Origin: Coprobacter tertius
GTDB lineage: Bacteria > Bacteroidota > Bacteroidia > Bacteroidales > Coprobacteraceae
Assembly (NCBI RefSeq): GCF_024330105.1
Contig: NZ_JANDHW010000007.1
Coordinates: 62,001-126,000, forward strand
DNA: 64,000 nucleotides
Direction of reading: 5' to 3'
The position numbers and the translations under genes were made by a program. Shown here piece by piece: positions 41,870 to 51,349 of this stretch. The notes under the pieces are model-generated. The model saw nothing but the letters and a program-made list of their open reading frames with translations. It did no database searches and was not told the DNA's origin. Every line of letters starts with the position of its first letter. Position 1 is the stretch's first letter.

Positions 41870-42874
41870 ATGAAAAAGGCGGCGTTTTTCTCTCTCCTAA
41901 TTTTAACCATGAATTCTTGTATTAATTCTCCGGAGGTATCTGAAAAAACAATAAAACCGGAAAAATTTATAAATACAGAACCATATTCTGTTAATGTTAA
42001 GTCTGATTATGTTACAAAAGTATCGATAAACGGAGTTCTACTTGCAGAAGTTATAACACCTACTTCGATTATGATCCCTAAAGGTACACAACCTACCGAA
42101 GAGTATATTCCTAAATCGGAATATCCGAATATGATAACAGAAAACAAATCGAAACTATATCAGGTCGTTTGCTTTGAGGATTCAAGATCGGGCGATTACG
42201 ATTATAACGATCTTGTCATACATGTAAAATACCAAAGGCAAGGAAATATTTTCGGATTTGGAGTACAACCTATTGCATTAGGCTCTACAAAAGATATACG
42301 TTTAGGATGCACAGTATATTGTGGAAATACACAAATTTTTGATGGACTTCTTTCTGAAAATACTGTAAGAGTCCAATTATTTAAAGGAATTGACGGTATT
42401 ATTAATACATTTGATCCCCAAATCAAACCGGTTGAGCAAATACATAAATACTTTTTAGGTTCTACCATACGAAATTGGGATATTTCAAAATTTGGATCGG
42501 GAATTCCGAATGTCGAATGGTATATACTAGTTGATGGAAATACAAAATTATACGCATTATCAACATCACATCTTAATCAATCTTTCAATAAAGAAGGGAT
42601 ACCGTACGGAATTGTAATCACCTGTACTGGAGTAAGTTATACTGATAAAGGATTAGAATGCGGATTCGATTGGTTTAACTATCCCAAAGAAACAGTACAC
42701 ATTAAGGATGTTTATCCCGACATATGGAAATGGCTATCTACCGATGCAACATTTGATTTTTCCGATTTTTACAGCAAAGACAATATACCTGAAAACGCTC
42801 TCGCCGCTTCGGATCTAGGTTTATTCATATCAGACGAAGTGAACGTATGCGACAGTAAATTCAGAGTGGAATAA
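41870..42874 (+). CDS. LruC-domain (DUF4842-type) lipoprotein
   Basis: A 334-residue exported lipoprotein: signal MKKAAFFSLLILTMNSC with a lipobox cysteine at 17. The core contains FEDSRSGDYDYNDLVIHV (about 103-120), the acidic motif that characterises the LruC domain seen in Bacteroidota and Leptospira surface proteins, followed by a DUF4842-like beta-rich region. The Asp-rich motif could bind calcium, but this is inference. Function unknown. It has a promoter of its own and ends at a bidirectional terminator. Confidence 0.78.
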   Translation: MKKAAFFSLLILTMNSCINSPEVSEKTIKPEKFINTEPYSVNVKSDYVTKVSINGVLLAEVITPTSIMIPKGTQPTEEYIPKSEYPNMITENKSKLYQVVCFEDSRSGDYDYNDLVIHVKYQRQGNIFGFGVQPIALGSTKDIRLGCTVYCGNTQIFDGLLSENTVRVQLFKGIDGIINTFDPQIKPVEQIHKYFLGSTIRNWDISKFGSGIPNVEWYILVDGNTKLYALSTSHLNQSFNKEGIPYGIVITCTGVSYTDKGLECGFDWFNYPKETVHIKDVYPDIWKWLSTDATFDFSDFYSKDNIPENALAASDLGLFISDEVNVCDSKFRVE

Positions 42875-42896
42875 CAAAACAGAATAAAATATATAA

Positions 42897-42932
42897 TAAA
42901 ACGCCTGTTACTCTTAGAGAACAGGCGTTTTA
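42897..42932. terminator. Bidirectional hairpin terminator
   Basis: A perfect 13-bp stem (TAAAACGCCTGTT paired with AACAGGCGTTTTA) and 10-base loop lies between the convergent lipoprotein and AsmA-like genes. T-rich on both outgoing strands, so it can serve both. Confidence 0.75.
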
Positions 42933-42953
42933 AATAATATAAAGTTATAAAAA

Positions 42954-45900
42954 TTATTGAGTCATTCTTCTAAAGTGATCTATGATCATTCGCCCCATAT
43001 TCATCCGCGTACTATCGATTTCTCTAATTTGAGCCGGTGATACCAAATTTTTATACTTAGCTCTTGTTATACGGAATTTTACCTTATCGATATTACCGTA
43101 AATATCTACACCGGCCTTAAACGGTAACGGAGATTTCAAAATAGACACATGATAGTTAAACGTCATATCCAGTTTCTGTTCCCCGCCTACAGCGGCTTTA
43201 TAACGGTCGATTTCCACTAAGAACGGATATACTTTTACATTCCCTTTATCTACTGTAATATTTACCGAAATACTATCAAAAAGATTCTGTTTTTTGTTTT
43301 TAAACATCAGCAACTTCGACAACTTTCTAAAAGTATCTCCATCCAGTAATACCAAACTATCTCCCTTTACATATATTGCCGATCTTAAAGATGGTATATG
43401 CACATTCATTACAGAGTCGAGCTCTGCTTCAGCTGCAATATTAAAATCTACCAGCCCTTTAAAAGACCTCAACATAGGAACAATCGTATCAAGCTCGGGT
43501 ATAAAATATACTAACTTTCCTATATTGATATTCTTTATATTAAAATCAAAACCTGTATAAGCATTTTCCCGATCGGTAGCCTTATATAATAAATGAGTAC
43601 TCATATTTGCATCTAAAGCTCTCATGCTTAAATTCTTAAGATGCACTGCACGATCTTTTACCTCAATAAGACCGTTTACTTTCTCAAATACCATCTTATT
43701 ATAGAGGGCCTTTTTTACCTTAGTATGCAGCACCAACTCCAAATTGTCAGGTATTATGAAAAGATGAAGATTATCCGAAGCCTGCTCCTCTTCTTCCCCC
43801 TCCTTTATTTCGTCCTCAAACGTCATAGAATCGTCATCGATATCGGTAGAGGTCATAATATCAGGAGATAATGCCGATAGTATCTGATTACAATTTATCA
43901 TATCCGATGTTATATCGAGATTAGCCATTAAAATTCCTTTTCCTGTCATCGCTTTAAGCAGATTACGGACAGATCCGCTTGCAAGAAGATTCGATTCACC
44001 TATTCTCATACGAGCACTGTTAAGAGCAATTGTGTGACGTTCCATCGTCAATCGTGTATTGCCCATATAAATCGGTAGGCTCAAAGCATCTGTTATCATT
44101 TTCAAACGTCTGAAACCGATCACACCGGAAGGTATCCATAATGAATCCTTATTTTGTCGCAATGTAATATTAAATCCGGCTTTATCCATACCCATTTTAT
44201 TTTTACCGGCTTTCATAAATAAAGAATCAGTCTCGAAAATGAAATTAAATATAGGCTTTTTCTTATCCTTTTTTGAAGGTTTTACATTAATTTTCAGATC
44301 GGTAAGTCCACTAAATACTCTTATACTATCCCCCAATGACCCTTTCAGTTTTTTCAGCGATATATTCCCTTTCATAGGAATGATTCCTGTAGTATCGGGA
44401 ATCCCATTCAGAGAAACACCGGCAGAAAAATCTGCCATATCAATCTTTATACGAGGGCTCGTCATCAATATATTCTGTATCGAAGCTGATGTTTCAAGAG
44501 TTTTATTACCTTTGAATAACACTGAGGCATCTGCCCTAAAATCGAACTTATGCAAAGTGTCTTTGAGAAGAACATTTTTCATATTAACTTCCCCTTGAGC
44601 AAATAAACGGCCAATATCCTTATTCTTTAACGAAGACAAATGACCTTTAAAATGCAAATCGGCAAAAAGCTCACCTCCGATACTTACTCCGGCACTCAAT
44701 GGAAATATTTTTGAAAGACCATTGAAATCGATCTTTGATTTAGTATTAAATGTTATAAAAGGATCACCCAATAGATCGCTTACTTTACCATCAGCAAGAA
44801 TGTCGGTTTGTGCACCACGGAAACGAAATATTTTTAAAGTTGCATAAGATTGTTTCTTACGCATCATATCTACAAAGAAATCAAAATCGGCACTAAGATT
44901 ATCGATCCCATAAGGCATACCTTTATATTTTCCGGAAGCATCCTTAATCTTCACGTTCAAAGTAACTTCAGGAATTTGATCTTTTCCGTATATCCCCTTT
45001 ATATTTCCTGAAAATTCAACTGACCCGTTCGCCTTCAAACCGTCTTTTTTTACAACTGAGGCCGGAATCATTTCTAATAATGTCTCTACAGAAGGCACCG
45101 CAAGTTCATAGTTCAAATCTACTGCCAACGTATTATTTACCGTATCTCGTTGAGCACTGCCATTTGTTTTAAAAGAAAGATTATTTACATTTACAAACGC
45201 ATCCTTGACTTCATATTTATTGTTTTCCGAATCTACCGATATATCACCAGAAAAGCCCAACGACAAACGCCGTGCAAGCAATTCTCCATTTTGCCAAAAT
45301 ATGAGGTTATTACAATTAGTTTTTATTGCCAATTTTGAAATTCGGGAAGTCAATGACGCCTTCAATTTTAAATTAAGGCTATCGATACTTGTATATATAC
45401 CATTACTTCTGTCATCAAAAACTAATGATATATTTTCAAATTCCACTTTTCTTATTTGTATGGATCCATTAAATTGAGCATTAGAAGTTGAAGTATCTGT
45501 TACTGCCGTATCCGGTTTTATTATATTCCAGTTAGCCTTTCCATCCGGTGCAACATAAGCATATATTCCCGCATTTTTAAACATTAAACGGTTAAGAATA
45601 AACTCGTTTTTAAAAAAATAACGCATCGGATTAACCGCAATCTCGCAACGACCGAAATGGATCAAAGAATCACGCTTCTGAGGAATTACAGAATCTGATA
45701 AAAGGGTTTGTATAGAACCATCTGACAATTGAAGTTCGAAACGAGGAAAAGAAGAAAAGAAAGTCAATTCAACTTTTTTGATATCTACTTTTGCATTTAA
45801 CATTTTATTTGAAACCTCGACAACAACCGGAGTCAACTTTTCGGGAGTAAAAATAAAATGTAAAGCAAATGCAATAATCCCCGATAAAATAAGGAATATA

Positions 45901-45959
45901 CTAAGTAAAGAAATAAAAGTTATTTTGATGGTCCTTTTTATTCTTTTGTTCATTTTCAT
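42954..45959 (-). CDS. AsmA-like family protein
   Basis: A 1001-residue protein with an N-terminal membrane anchor (about residues 9-32) and a very long periplasmic beta-rich region. The opening (FTPEKLTPVVVEVSNKMLNAKVDIKKVELTFFSSFPRFEL) matches AsmA N-domains, and the C-terminal third has the repeated strand pattern of the AsmA-2 domain (GSVRNLLKAMTGKGILMANLDI). AsmA/TamB-like proteins bridge the periplasm and affect outer-membrane lipid or protein assembly; the substrate here is not known. An acidic low-complexity stretch (DEIKEGEEEEQ) lies near residue 723. Single gene with its own promoter. Confidence 0.88.
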   Translation of the reverse strand: MKMNKRIKRTIKITFISLLSIFLILSGIIAFALHFIFTPEKLTPVVVEVSNKMLNAKVDIKKVELTFFSSFPRFELQLSDGSIQTLLSDSVIPQKRDSLIHFGRCEIAVNPMRYFFKNEFILNRLMFKNAGIYAYVAPDGKANWNIIKPDTAVTDTSTSNAQFNGSIQIRKVEFENISLVFDDRSNGIYTSIDSLNLKLKASLTSRISKLAIKTNCNNLIFWQNGELLARRLSLGFSGDISVDSENNKYEVKDAFVNVNNLSFKTNGSAQRDTVNNTLAVDLNYELAVPSVETLLEMIPASVVKKDGLKANGSVEFSGNIKGIYGKDQIPEVTLNVKIKDASGKYKGMPYGIDNLSADFDFFVDMMRKKQSYATLKIFRFRGAQTDILADGKVSDLLGDPFITFNTKSKIDFNGLSKIFPLSAGVSIGGELFADLHFKGHLSSLKNKDIGRLFAQGEVNMKNVLLKDTLHKFDFRADASVLFKGNKTLETSASIQNILMTSPRIKIDMADFSAGVSLNGIPDTTGIIPMKGNISLKKLKGSLGDSIRVFSGLTDLKINVKPSKKDKKKPIFNFIFETDSLFMKAGKNKMGMDKAGFNITLRQNKDSLWIPSGVIGFRRLKMITDALSLPIYMGNTRLTMERHTIALNSARMRIGESNLLASGSVRNLLKAMTGKGILMANLDITSDMINCNQILSALSPDIMTSTDIDDDSMTFEDEIKEGEEEEQASDNLHLFIIPDNLELVLHTKVKKALYNKMVFEKVNGLIEVKDRAVHLKNLSMRALDANMSTHLLYKATDRENAYTGFDFNIKNINIGKLVYFIPELDTIVPMLRSFKGLVDFNIAAEAELDSVMNVHIPSLRSAIYVKGDSLVLLDGDTFRKLSKLLMFKNKKQNLFDSISVNITVDKGNVKVYPFLVEIDRYKAAVGGEQKLDMTFNYHVSILKSPLPFKAGVDIYGNIDKVKFRITRAKYKNLVSPAQIREIDSTRMNMGRMIIDHFRRMTQ

Positions 45960-45981
45960 AGTTTTAAAATCATTATTCGAA

Positions 45982-46012
45982 CAAAGATAAGAATTTATAG
46001 AAGTACATCAAA
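45982..46012 (-). promoter_or_regulatory. Bacteroidota-type promoter for the AsmA-like gene
   Basis: On the minus strand TTTG (46009-46012) and TATCTTTG (45982-45989) are separated by 19 bases, a good -33/-7 pair, 22 bases ahead of the start codon. Confidence 0.7.
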
Positions 46013-46031
46013 AAAGAAATGATATAACGAA

Positions 46032-47048
46032 TTATATTAACTGAAAACGAAGTTTATCATCATCTTTTATTCTTTTTTCTAGTTGACCAATATACCATTT
46101 CAGCATCCGAATATAAGCTGTATTTTTTTCTGCAGATAAAGAAAATATTCTAAATGAACGATTTGCCCATTCGAGAGCTGTCGAATAATTATCCTGTAAT
46201 TCGTAATACAAAGCTAAATTAGCCGCAGCTTTTGCTCGTTTTTTATTTTTTTTCGAATTTTCCCACGCATATTCCCATAAATAAGAAGCATCTTCATATT
46301 TACCTTGTTTCCAATAAATGGCAGCATCTTTCATTAAGGGGTCAGAGGATGTAAAATAAAACCTCTTCACACTCTCATTATAAGGAACCAATAATTTAAC
46401 CAAATGATCGGCCGTGTAACCCGCCATATCTTTTATACAATTATCAAGAGAAAAGCCGATCTCTGTATCTCCTACTATTTCACCTACATTATCCCAATAC
46501 AAAGTATCCGAGTAACTAATTGTCTCATATTTATTATCAGGAGCATATAATTCATATTTAGAATGAGCAACCAAGTCGAGTGTCAAAACCGGAGAATAAG
46601 TATTGTACCAGCGTTCTCTAAGTGTAGGCTCTATATAGAAATCGGAAAGAACCAATACCATCTCATTTCCCGTACTATCCCGTATAGCATCCAGCTCTTT
46701 ATCCGTCATCTTTTTATTCAACAAATTAGTACGGTCAAAAAGTGTAAATAAAGAAATGTTCGAGAAATATCCCGATTTTCCCAAATAATCATTCAACATT
46801 TGGACTAAGTTTCCTGAAGGATCGGTGTACTCCAATCGCAGCGGCCTTTTACTACCGTAAGCATCAATAAATACCCCTTCACTCCCTTCATTCTTTTTAC
46901 TAAGATTTACCAAAGTAACGGTCCGGGTAAAGACAGGTAGCGTAATTTCTGCAGGTCTTACAACATTCAAAGTCATTTCAGAAATTGAACTACACGAAGT
47001 TAAAATACAGATGCTTGTCAATAATATAAATCCCAACCCTGGTTTCAT
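46032..47048 (-). CDS. DUF6340 family lipoprotein
   Basis: A 338-residue exported lipoprotein: signal peptide ending at LTSC (Cys19), then an N-terminal alpha/beta domain (VRPAEITLPVFTRTVTLVNLSKK) and a C-terminal TPR-like helical region (about 240-330, with KQGKYEDASYLWEYAWENSKKNKKRAKAAANLALYYE). This matches DUF6340 as I remember it. Function unknown. A TAnnTTTG -7 element lies about 30 bases upstream. Confidence 0.78.
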   Translation of the reverse strand: MKPGLGFILLTSICILTSCSSISEMTLNVVRPAEITLPVFTRTVTLVNLSKKNEGSEGVFIDAYGSKRPLRLEYTDPSGNLVQMLNDYLGKSGYFSNISLFTLFDRTNLLNKKMTDKELDAIRDSTGNEMVLVLSDFYIEPTLRERWYNTYSPVLTLDLVAHSKYELYAPDNKYETISYSDTLYWDNVGEIVGDTEIGFSLDNCIKDMAGYTADHLVKLLVPYNESVKRFYFTSSDPLMKDAAIYWKQGKYEDASYLWEYAWENSKKNKKRAKAAANLALYYELQDNYSTALEWANRSFRIFSLSAEKNTAYIRMLKWYIGQLEKRIKDDDKLRFQLI

Positions 47049-47076
47049 AGCATAATTAATTTATAATCTTTACTTA

Positions 47077-47084
47077 CAAACATA
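47077..47084 (-). promoter_or_regulatory. -7 element for the DUF6340 gene
   Basis: Minus-strand TATGTTTG, 28 bases before the start codon. No clear -33 element at standard spacing. Confidence 0.4.
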
Positions 47085-47123
47085 CTAATTTATTTTATCT
47101 CTGTTACTCTATTCAGGAAACAA

Positions 47124-47162
47124 AAATATCGTCCGGCATAATAATTATGCCGGACGATATTT
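47124..47162 (-). terminator. Hairpin terminator after the leucine-rich-repeat gene
   Basis: A perfect 18-bp stem (arms 47124-47141 and 47145-47162) with a 3-base loop TAA. It lies 20 bases past the stop of the leftward LRR gene, with a T-rich minus-strand tail. Confidence 0.8.
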
Positions 47163-47182
47163 AATCTATTTTCATTTTATGA

Positions 47183-48241
47183 TCAATAATTCCATTGACA
47201 AGCTATCATACGAAGATTATCATCTCCCATTGTTCTTAAATTGAATAATTGATTATACTTGCAATTAATATACACCAAATTCGGGCAGAAGGATACATCA
47301 AGTGTATTCAATTGATTCTGATTACAAAGTACACGCTGCAACATAGGACGATTACTCAAATCGAGAGTTGTCAAATCGTTATAAGAACAATCGACAAATA
47401 AAAGATTATCGGTGCCGTTAAGATTAAGACGCGTCAACTGATTATATGAGCAAACCAAATCGAGTAAAGCATCACAATTCAATACATCGAGAGTCGTCAT
47501 ATTATTATCACTGCAAAATAATGACTGTAATGAAGGTTGTTTAGACATTATCATAGTGGCAATCTCATTATTATCCATATTCAGGTTTTGTAAACCGACA
47601 GTTCCTAACAAATTAAGATTAGTTAGCTTATTATAACCACAATATAAATTTTTCAGATTCACACAACTGTCTACATTCAGAGATTCAAGATGACAACCTT
47701 GCACATTTAACGACTGTAATGTCGTCGCTTTCGAAACATTTAATTCTACAAAGAGATTATTTGAACAATTCAGATTTTTTATTTGGGTAGGAGCAGATAA
47801 ATCAAGATCTGTCAATCTGTTTTTATAACAATCGAGTTTAATCAACGAAGTACATCCTGTTAAATCGAGATTACTAAGTTTATTACGACTTACATTTAAA
47901 GTGCTGAGTAAAGAACAACCTCTAACATCGATAGCTGTTATTTGATTACGCGAACAATCGAGTTTCTGCAATCTAGTAAAGCCCATTAAATTTAATTCAC
48001 CGGCCAAATCTTTATCTTTCCAATTTATTTCTTGAACCCGGCCATTATTCCACACGACACCTTTCCAGGTTTGCGGCGAATCGATACTTGTAATTTCCAA
48101 TCTGTCAGCATTAGAATCTCCCTTTGCCGACTTTTGCTGCAAAAAGCTTTGCAAGTTTTTAACTTCTGTCTTATTTAACTTCTGTGCAAACAAAACTACG
48201 CTTCCCAGCAATAATACAACTGTAAACAATACACGTTTCAT
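47183..48241 (-). CDS. Secreted leucine-rich-repeat protein
   Basis: A 352-residue exported protein: signal peptide (about 1-19, ending LFAQ), a short N-terminal region, then about 12 tandem repeats of about 21 residues from residue 80 to the end with consensus LDCSxNxLTxLDLSxxxxL (for example LDCSRNQITAIDV, LDCYKNRLTDLDL, LVCSYNQLTRLNL). The repeats are of the internalin-like/bacterial LRR type with a recurring cysteine in the C position. Such proteins usually bind other proteins or glycans at the surface; no sorting domain was seen. Ends at a strong terminator. Confidence 0.87.
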   Translation of the reverse strand: MKRVLFTVVLLLGSVVLFAQKLNKTEVKNLQSFLQQKSAKGDSNADRLEITSIDSPQTWKGVVWNNGRVQEINWKDKDLAGELNLMGFTRLQKLDCSRNQITAIDVRGCSLLSTLNVSRNKLSNLDLTGCTSLIKLDCYKNRLTDLDLSAPTQIKNLNCSNNLFVELNVSKATTLQSLNVQGCHLESLNVDSCVNLKNLYCGYNKLTNLNLLGTVGLQNLNMDNNEIATMIMSKQPSLQSLFCSDNNMTTLDVLNCDALLDLVCSYNQLTRLNLNGTDNLLFVDCSYNDLTTLDLSNRPMLQRVLCNQNQLNTLDVSFCPNLVYINCKYNQLFNLRTMGDDNLRMIACQWNY

Positions 48242-48380
48242 AACTTTTTAATTTTTTGTCCTTGATTGCTGTAAATCTTAACATTTCAGCTGATTAACTT
48301 TACACAGATTAGAACAAAGAATTAAAAAAAAAGTTCTCGAACCGTATTTTATTTAAATAATAGAATGAGAAAATTAACAA

Positions 48381-49211
48381 TTAGATTAGTCGTATTCCGT
48401 CTTCCAATATTAGTATTAAATGCTGCTTATATAAATAACCGATCGCTTTTTTAAAGTTCTTTTTGCTACATGCAAAATAACCGCCTATTTCTTGGGCAGA
48501 CGTTTTATCACACAACGGTAAATATCCTTCATGCTCTTTCAATGTTTTAAGAATTTCTCCTGCAAGACCCTCAATTTTCTCATACCCTAAGGGCTGTAAC
48601 GAAACATCTATTTTTTCATCTTCACGTACTTGTTTTACATACCCTTTAAGCCGATCTCCCTTCTCAATTTCACTAAATATTTCATTATGGTATATCATAC
48701 CCCAATGAAGATTGTTTATAATAACTTTATATCCAAGTTCTGTTTCTTGTACGATTAATAGATCTACCTCTTGATTCGGTTCGTACCTTACCATCGTATT
48801 ATCGAGAAACTTCTCCAATTTTGCAGAAGCTACAATTCTCTCGGTAACATTATCAAGATATATATAAACAATATAAGAGCGGCCTTCTTGCATTTTCATT
48901 TTCTGTTCACGGAAAGGCACTAACAAATCTTTTGCCAATCCCCATTCAAGAAAAGCACCTACATTATTTACCGATTTCACTTCAAGTAAAACAAAATCAC
49001 CGACCTGTGCATAAGGGTGTTCTGTTGTAGCAATCAATCTATCTTCAGAATCCTTATATACGAATACATCTATATTTTCACCTATCAGATACCCTTCGGG
49101 GACGTAACGGGAAGGTAATAATATCTCACCTTTCTCTTCTCCATCGAGATAGAGTCCAAAATCTACCTCTTTTACAATCTTAAGGGTATTATATTTACCG
49201 ATGTTCACCAT
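48381..49211 (-). CDS. CvfB-like S1 RNA-binding protein
   Basis: A 276-residue protein with tandem S1-like OB folds and a C-terminal winged helix, the CvfB/YitL architecture. Visible features are the first beta-barrel (NTLKIVKEVDFGLYLDGEEKGEILLPSRYVP-type region, residues 8-38), the second S1 repeat (VGDFVLLEVKSVNNVGAFLEWGLAKDLLVP, about 70-99) and a DKTSAQEIGGYFACSKKNFKKAIGYLYK segment (about 240-265). CvfB affects RNA stability and virulence gene expression in Firmicutes; its role here is not established. A -7 element is at 49226-49233. Confidence 0.85.
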   Translation of the reverse strand: MVNIGKYNTLKIVKEVDFGLYLDGEEKGEILLPSRYVPEGYLIGENIDVFVYKDSEDRLIATTEHPYAQVGDFVLLEVKSVNNVGAFLEWGLAKDLLVPFREQKMKMQEGRSYIVYIYLDNVTERIVASAKLEKFLDNTMVRYEPNQEVDLLIVQETELGYKVIINNLHWGMIYHNEIFSEIEKGDRLKGYVKQVREDEKIDVSLQPLGYEKIEGLAGEILKTLKEHEGYLPLCDKTSAQEIGGYFACSKKNFKKAIGYLYKQHLILILEDGIRLI

Positions 49212-49225
49212 ATATATTTTTTAGT

Positions 49226-49233
49226 CAAAGATA
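49226..49233 (-). promoter_or_regulatory. -7 element for the CvfB-like gene
   Basis: Minus-strand TATCTTTG, 15 bases before the ATG, which would leave an almost leaderless message. No clear -33 element. Confidence 0.4.
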
Positions 49234-49450
49234 CGATTTTATATTTATATATATTCTTAATATCCTTGTATAAGAAAATACAAGAGGACGCATATTTTCA
49301 AGGAAAAAATTGTAAGTTTATGACAAGTTTCCTGTAATTATACCGCATTGAAAAAATAGCAGAATAGGGATCTAATTCTTAAGTTGCGAGATTTTGACGT
49401 TTAATTACTCTATTCTGATAACCCGGCTTAAATATACGAATTAAGACAAT

Positions 49451-50179
49451 TTATAACTGCTCGATGACACTGACGGGAAAATCGGTACACTCGGCAATAG
49501 TAGCGGTGTCTATCCCTTTCTCTTTAAATTTGCGGGCAATCTCTATGGTATTGTCATGTTTCTTACGTGCATTAAATACTAAGCCACAAAGATAGTCGAG
49601 TGCAGTGTACAGTCGTTCACGGTTCTCCTTACGCTGGTAGTCCACACCCCAGAAGGTTGAACGGCGACGGTGCAGTATCAGATAATACGTTCCGGCAGTA
49701 AGTAGTCCGGCTATAATATCGACCGGGATGTCGGTACCCTCGAACAGTCGTTTCAATTCCTCTATTGCTGTACGGTAGTGTTTCTCCCGACTTCGGGCAA
49801 TACGACGTGTAGTCGGATTGTCGGCTTCGAGCTCCCACACCAACAGGTGCTGCATGTCTATGTTGTCATAGAGATAAACAGCCAATGATTTCAAAGTGCT
49901 TTTCAGTATATCCTCACCTGCTTTGTCGGTGGGATGTTCCTCGTCGAATAGGTCGTGTAGCCAGTAATCGGAAAAATAAGCATACTTATCCAGTACCCTT
50001 TCCATGCTCTTATAATTGTTGAGAAGGACAGACATTTGAATGCCTGCCCTCTGCATAATGTCTGTAAAGGTGATTTGTGCCAGTCCTTTCTCACTTGCCA
50101 ACTGTCGGACGGCATCAAACACGTCCGCTTCCAGTTCGGCACGGGTACGACGGTTGCGTTTATTCTTCGATTGTTCCAT
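49451..50179 (-). CDS. TetR family transcriptional regulator, compositionally atypical
   Basis: A 242-residue regulator. The N-terminal TetR helix-turn-helix is about residues 14-55 (DAVRQLASEKGLAQITFTDIMQRAGIQMSVLLNNY), preceded by a basic tail (KNKRNRRTRAELEA). The ligand domain follows. The coding sequence is clearly GC-richer than its surroundings (blocks of 50-57% G+C by hand count at 49621-49740 against the high thirties elsewhere), which suggests recent acquisition. No obvious target gene is adjacent. A -7 element (TACTTTTG on the minus strand) is at 50202-50209, about 23 bases before the ATG. Confidence 0.85.
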   Translation of the reverse strand: MEQSKNKRNRRTRAELEADVFDAVRQLASEKGLAQITFTDIMQRAGIQMSVLLNNYKSMERVLDKYAYFSDYWLHDLFDEEHPTDKAGEDILKSTLKSLAVYLYDNIDMQHLLVWELEADNPTTRRIARSREKHYRTAIEELKRLFEGTDIPVDIIAGLLTAGTYYLILHRRRSTFWGVDYQRKENRERLYTALDYLCGLVFNARKKHDNTIEIARKFKEKGIDTATIAECTDFPVSVIEQL

Positions 50180-50694
50180 GTTTATTTATACTATATATAC
50201 GCAAAAGTAGAAAAAAATAAGTTTAAGCCGTCTTTTTTCTACTATAAAACAGATTTCAATACATGCAACGAAAAAAAAACCTTCTTTTGTTGTAGACATA
50301 TCATTAATAATGTATTTTTATAGCTAATTATATAGTTTATCATATATAATAAATTTTTAATTAATTGAATTTCATATTTATATAATACAATATATAAATA
50401 GTATAATATACATACACTTATCAAGAATCAGAAAAAAAATTACAACGAAGATTTAATGTGTTACTGTTAACGTAATACTATCGATAAAATTAAAAATAAG
50501 AAATATGAACATATTATTTGCTAAATATATTCTCGTAGATAATAGACGGATAATATACCGATGATATATCCTAGAGATAAAGCCATAAAAAGAATAATAA
50601 GGAAATGACGTGAATTTTTGAGACATAAATTTAAAACATTAAAACGAATCGGTTAGCCGAAAAACATTATCCAACAAATAAAATTATTAAGAAA
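50180..50694. other. AT-rich noncoding gap beside the TetR gene
   Basis: 515 bases, strongly AT-rich around 50290-50430, with no credible ORF on either strand (the predicted stretches are simple A/T-rich peptides). It contains the TetR -7 element (50202-50209) and the upstream region of the orphan gene at 50695. A TetR operator might be expected here but I could not identify a convincing palindrome. Confidence 0.5.
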
Positions 50695-51237
50695 ATGGAA
50701 TTAACATTGAATTTAAATGCTCGTTTACAACCTATGCACAGACATATATTGGAAGATAAACTCCAAGAAATACTTGAAAAAGAGAAACTGGGAGAAGTAA
50801 CCGGTGGTGGAACTCTTCAAAGTTCTAAAGGTGGAGAAATCGTATCTTGCGACATAGAAATACACCTGAATAATAGCAGCCTCAACAATATAGACCGTTT
50901 AGCGGAGTTGACTAATCAATTAGGTATCCCCAAAGGGTCGGCTCTATTGAGCACTGAGTCAAAGATAAAAGTGGGAACTTTAGAGGGGCTGGCTTATTAT
51001 TCCAACGGTACGGAATTGACTGACGAAGTTTACGAGAATTGCGACATTAATCACGTCATTGAACAAATGGAAACTGCCATGGAAGGCATAGGCCGTTTTT
51101 ATAGCTATTGGGAAGCCGACGAATGGACAGCCCTCTATTTTTACGGTACTTCATTTTTTGAAATGAAAAAAAGAATAGAACCTTTTATCACTTCCTATCC
51201 TTTATGCCAAAAGAGTCGTATCGAGCAAATTGCGTAG
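50695..51237 (+). CDS. Hypothetical protein (orphan)
   Basis: A 180-residue cytoplasmic protein, no signal peptide, acidic overall, with an alpha/beta pattern. It opens MELTLNLNARLQPMHRHILED and contains EVTGGGTLQSSKGGEI and LGIPKGSALL. I recall similar uncharacterised proteins in Bacteroidota and Firmicutes, but no function. Because such small acidic proteins are often immunity or toxin-associated, that is a possibility, though nothing nearby supports it. It lies in the same compositionally distinct patch as the TetR gene. Confidence 0.65.
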   Translation: MELTLNLNARLQPMHRHILEDKLQEILEKEKLGEVTGGGTLQSSKGGEIVSCDIEIHLNNSSLNNIDRLAELTNQLGIPKGSALLSTESKIKVGTLEGLAYYSNGTELTDEVYENCDINHVIEQMETAMEGIGRFYSYWEADEWTALYFYGTSFFEMKKRIEPFITSYPLCQKSRIEQIA

Positions 51238-51349
51238 CTGGTTAACACTTAGTACTTCGGAGAGAAAGAGGTAAAAGTAAAGACAATCATTTTGTCGGTC
51301 ATCATTATTTGCAGTATTACAAAGTTTGTATGATGTTATGATTAAATGA

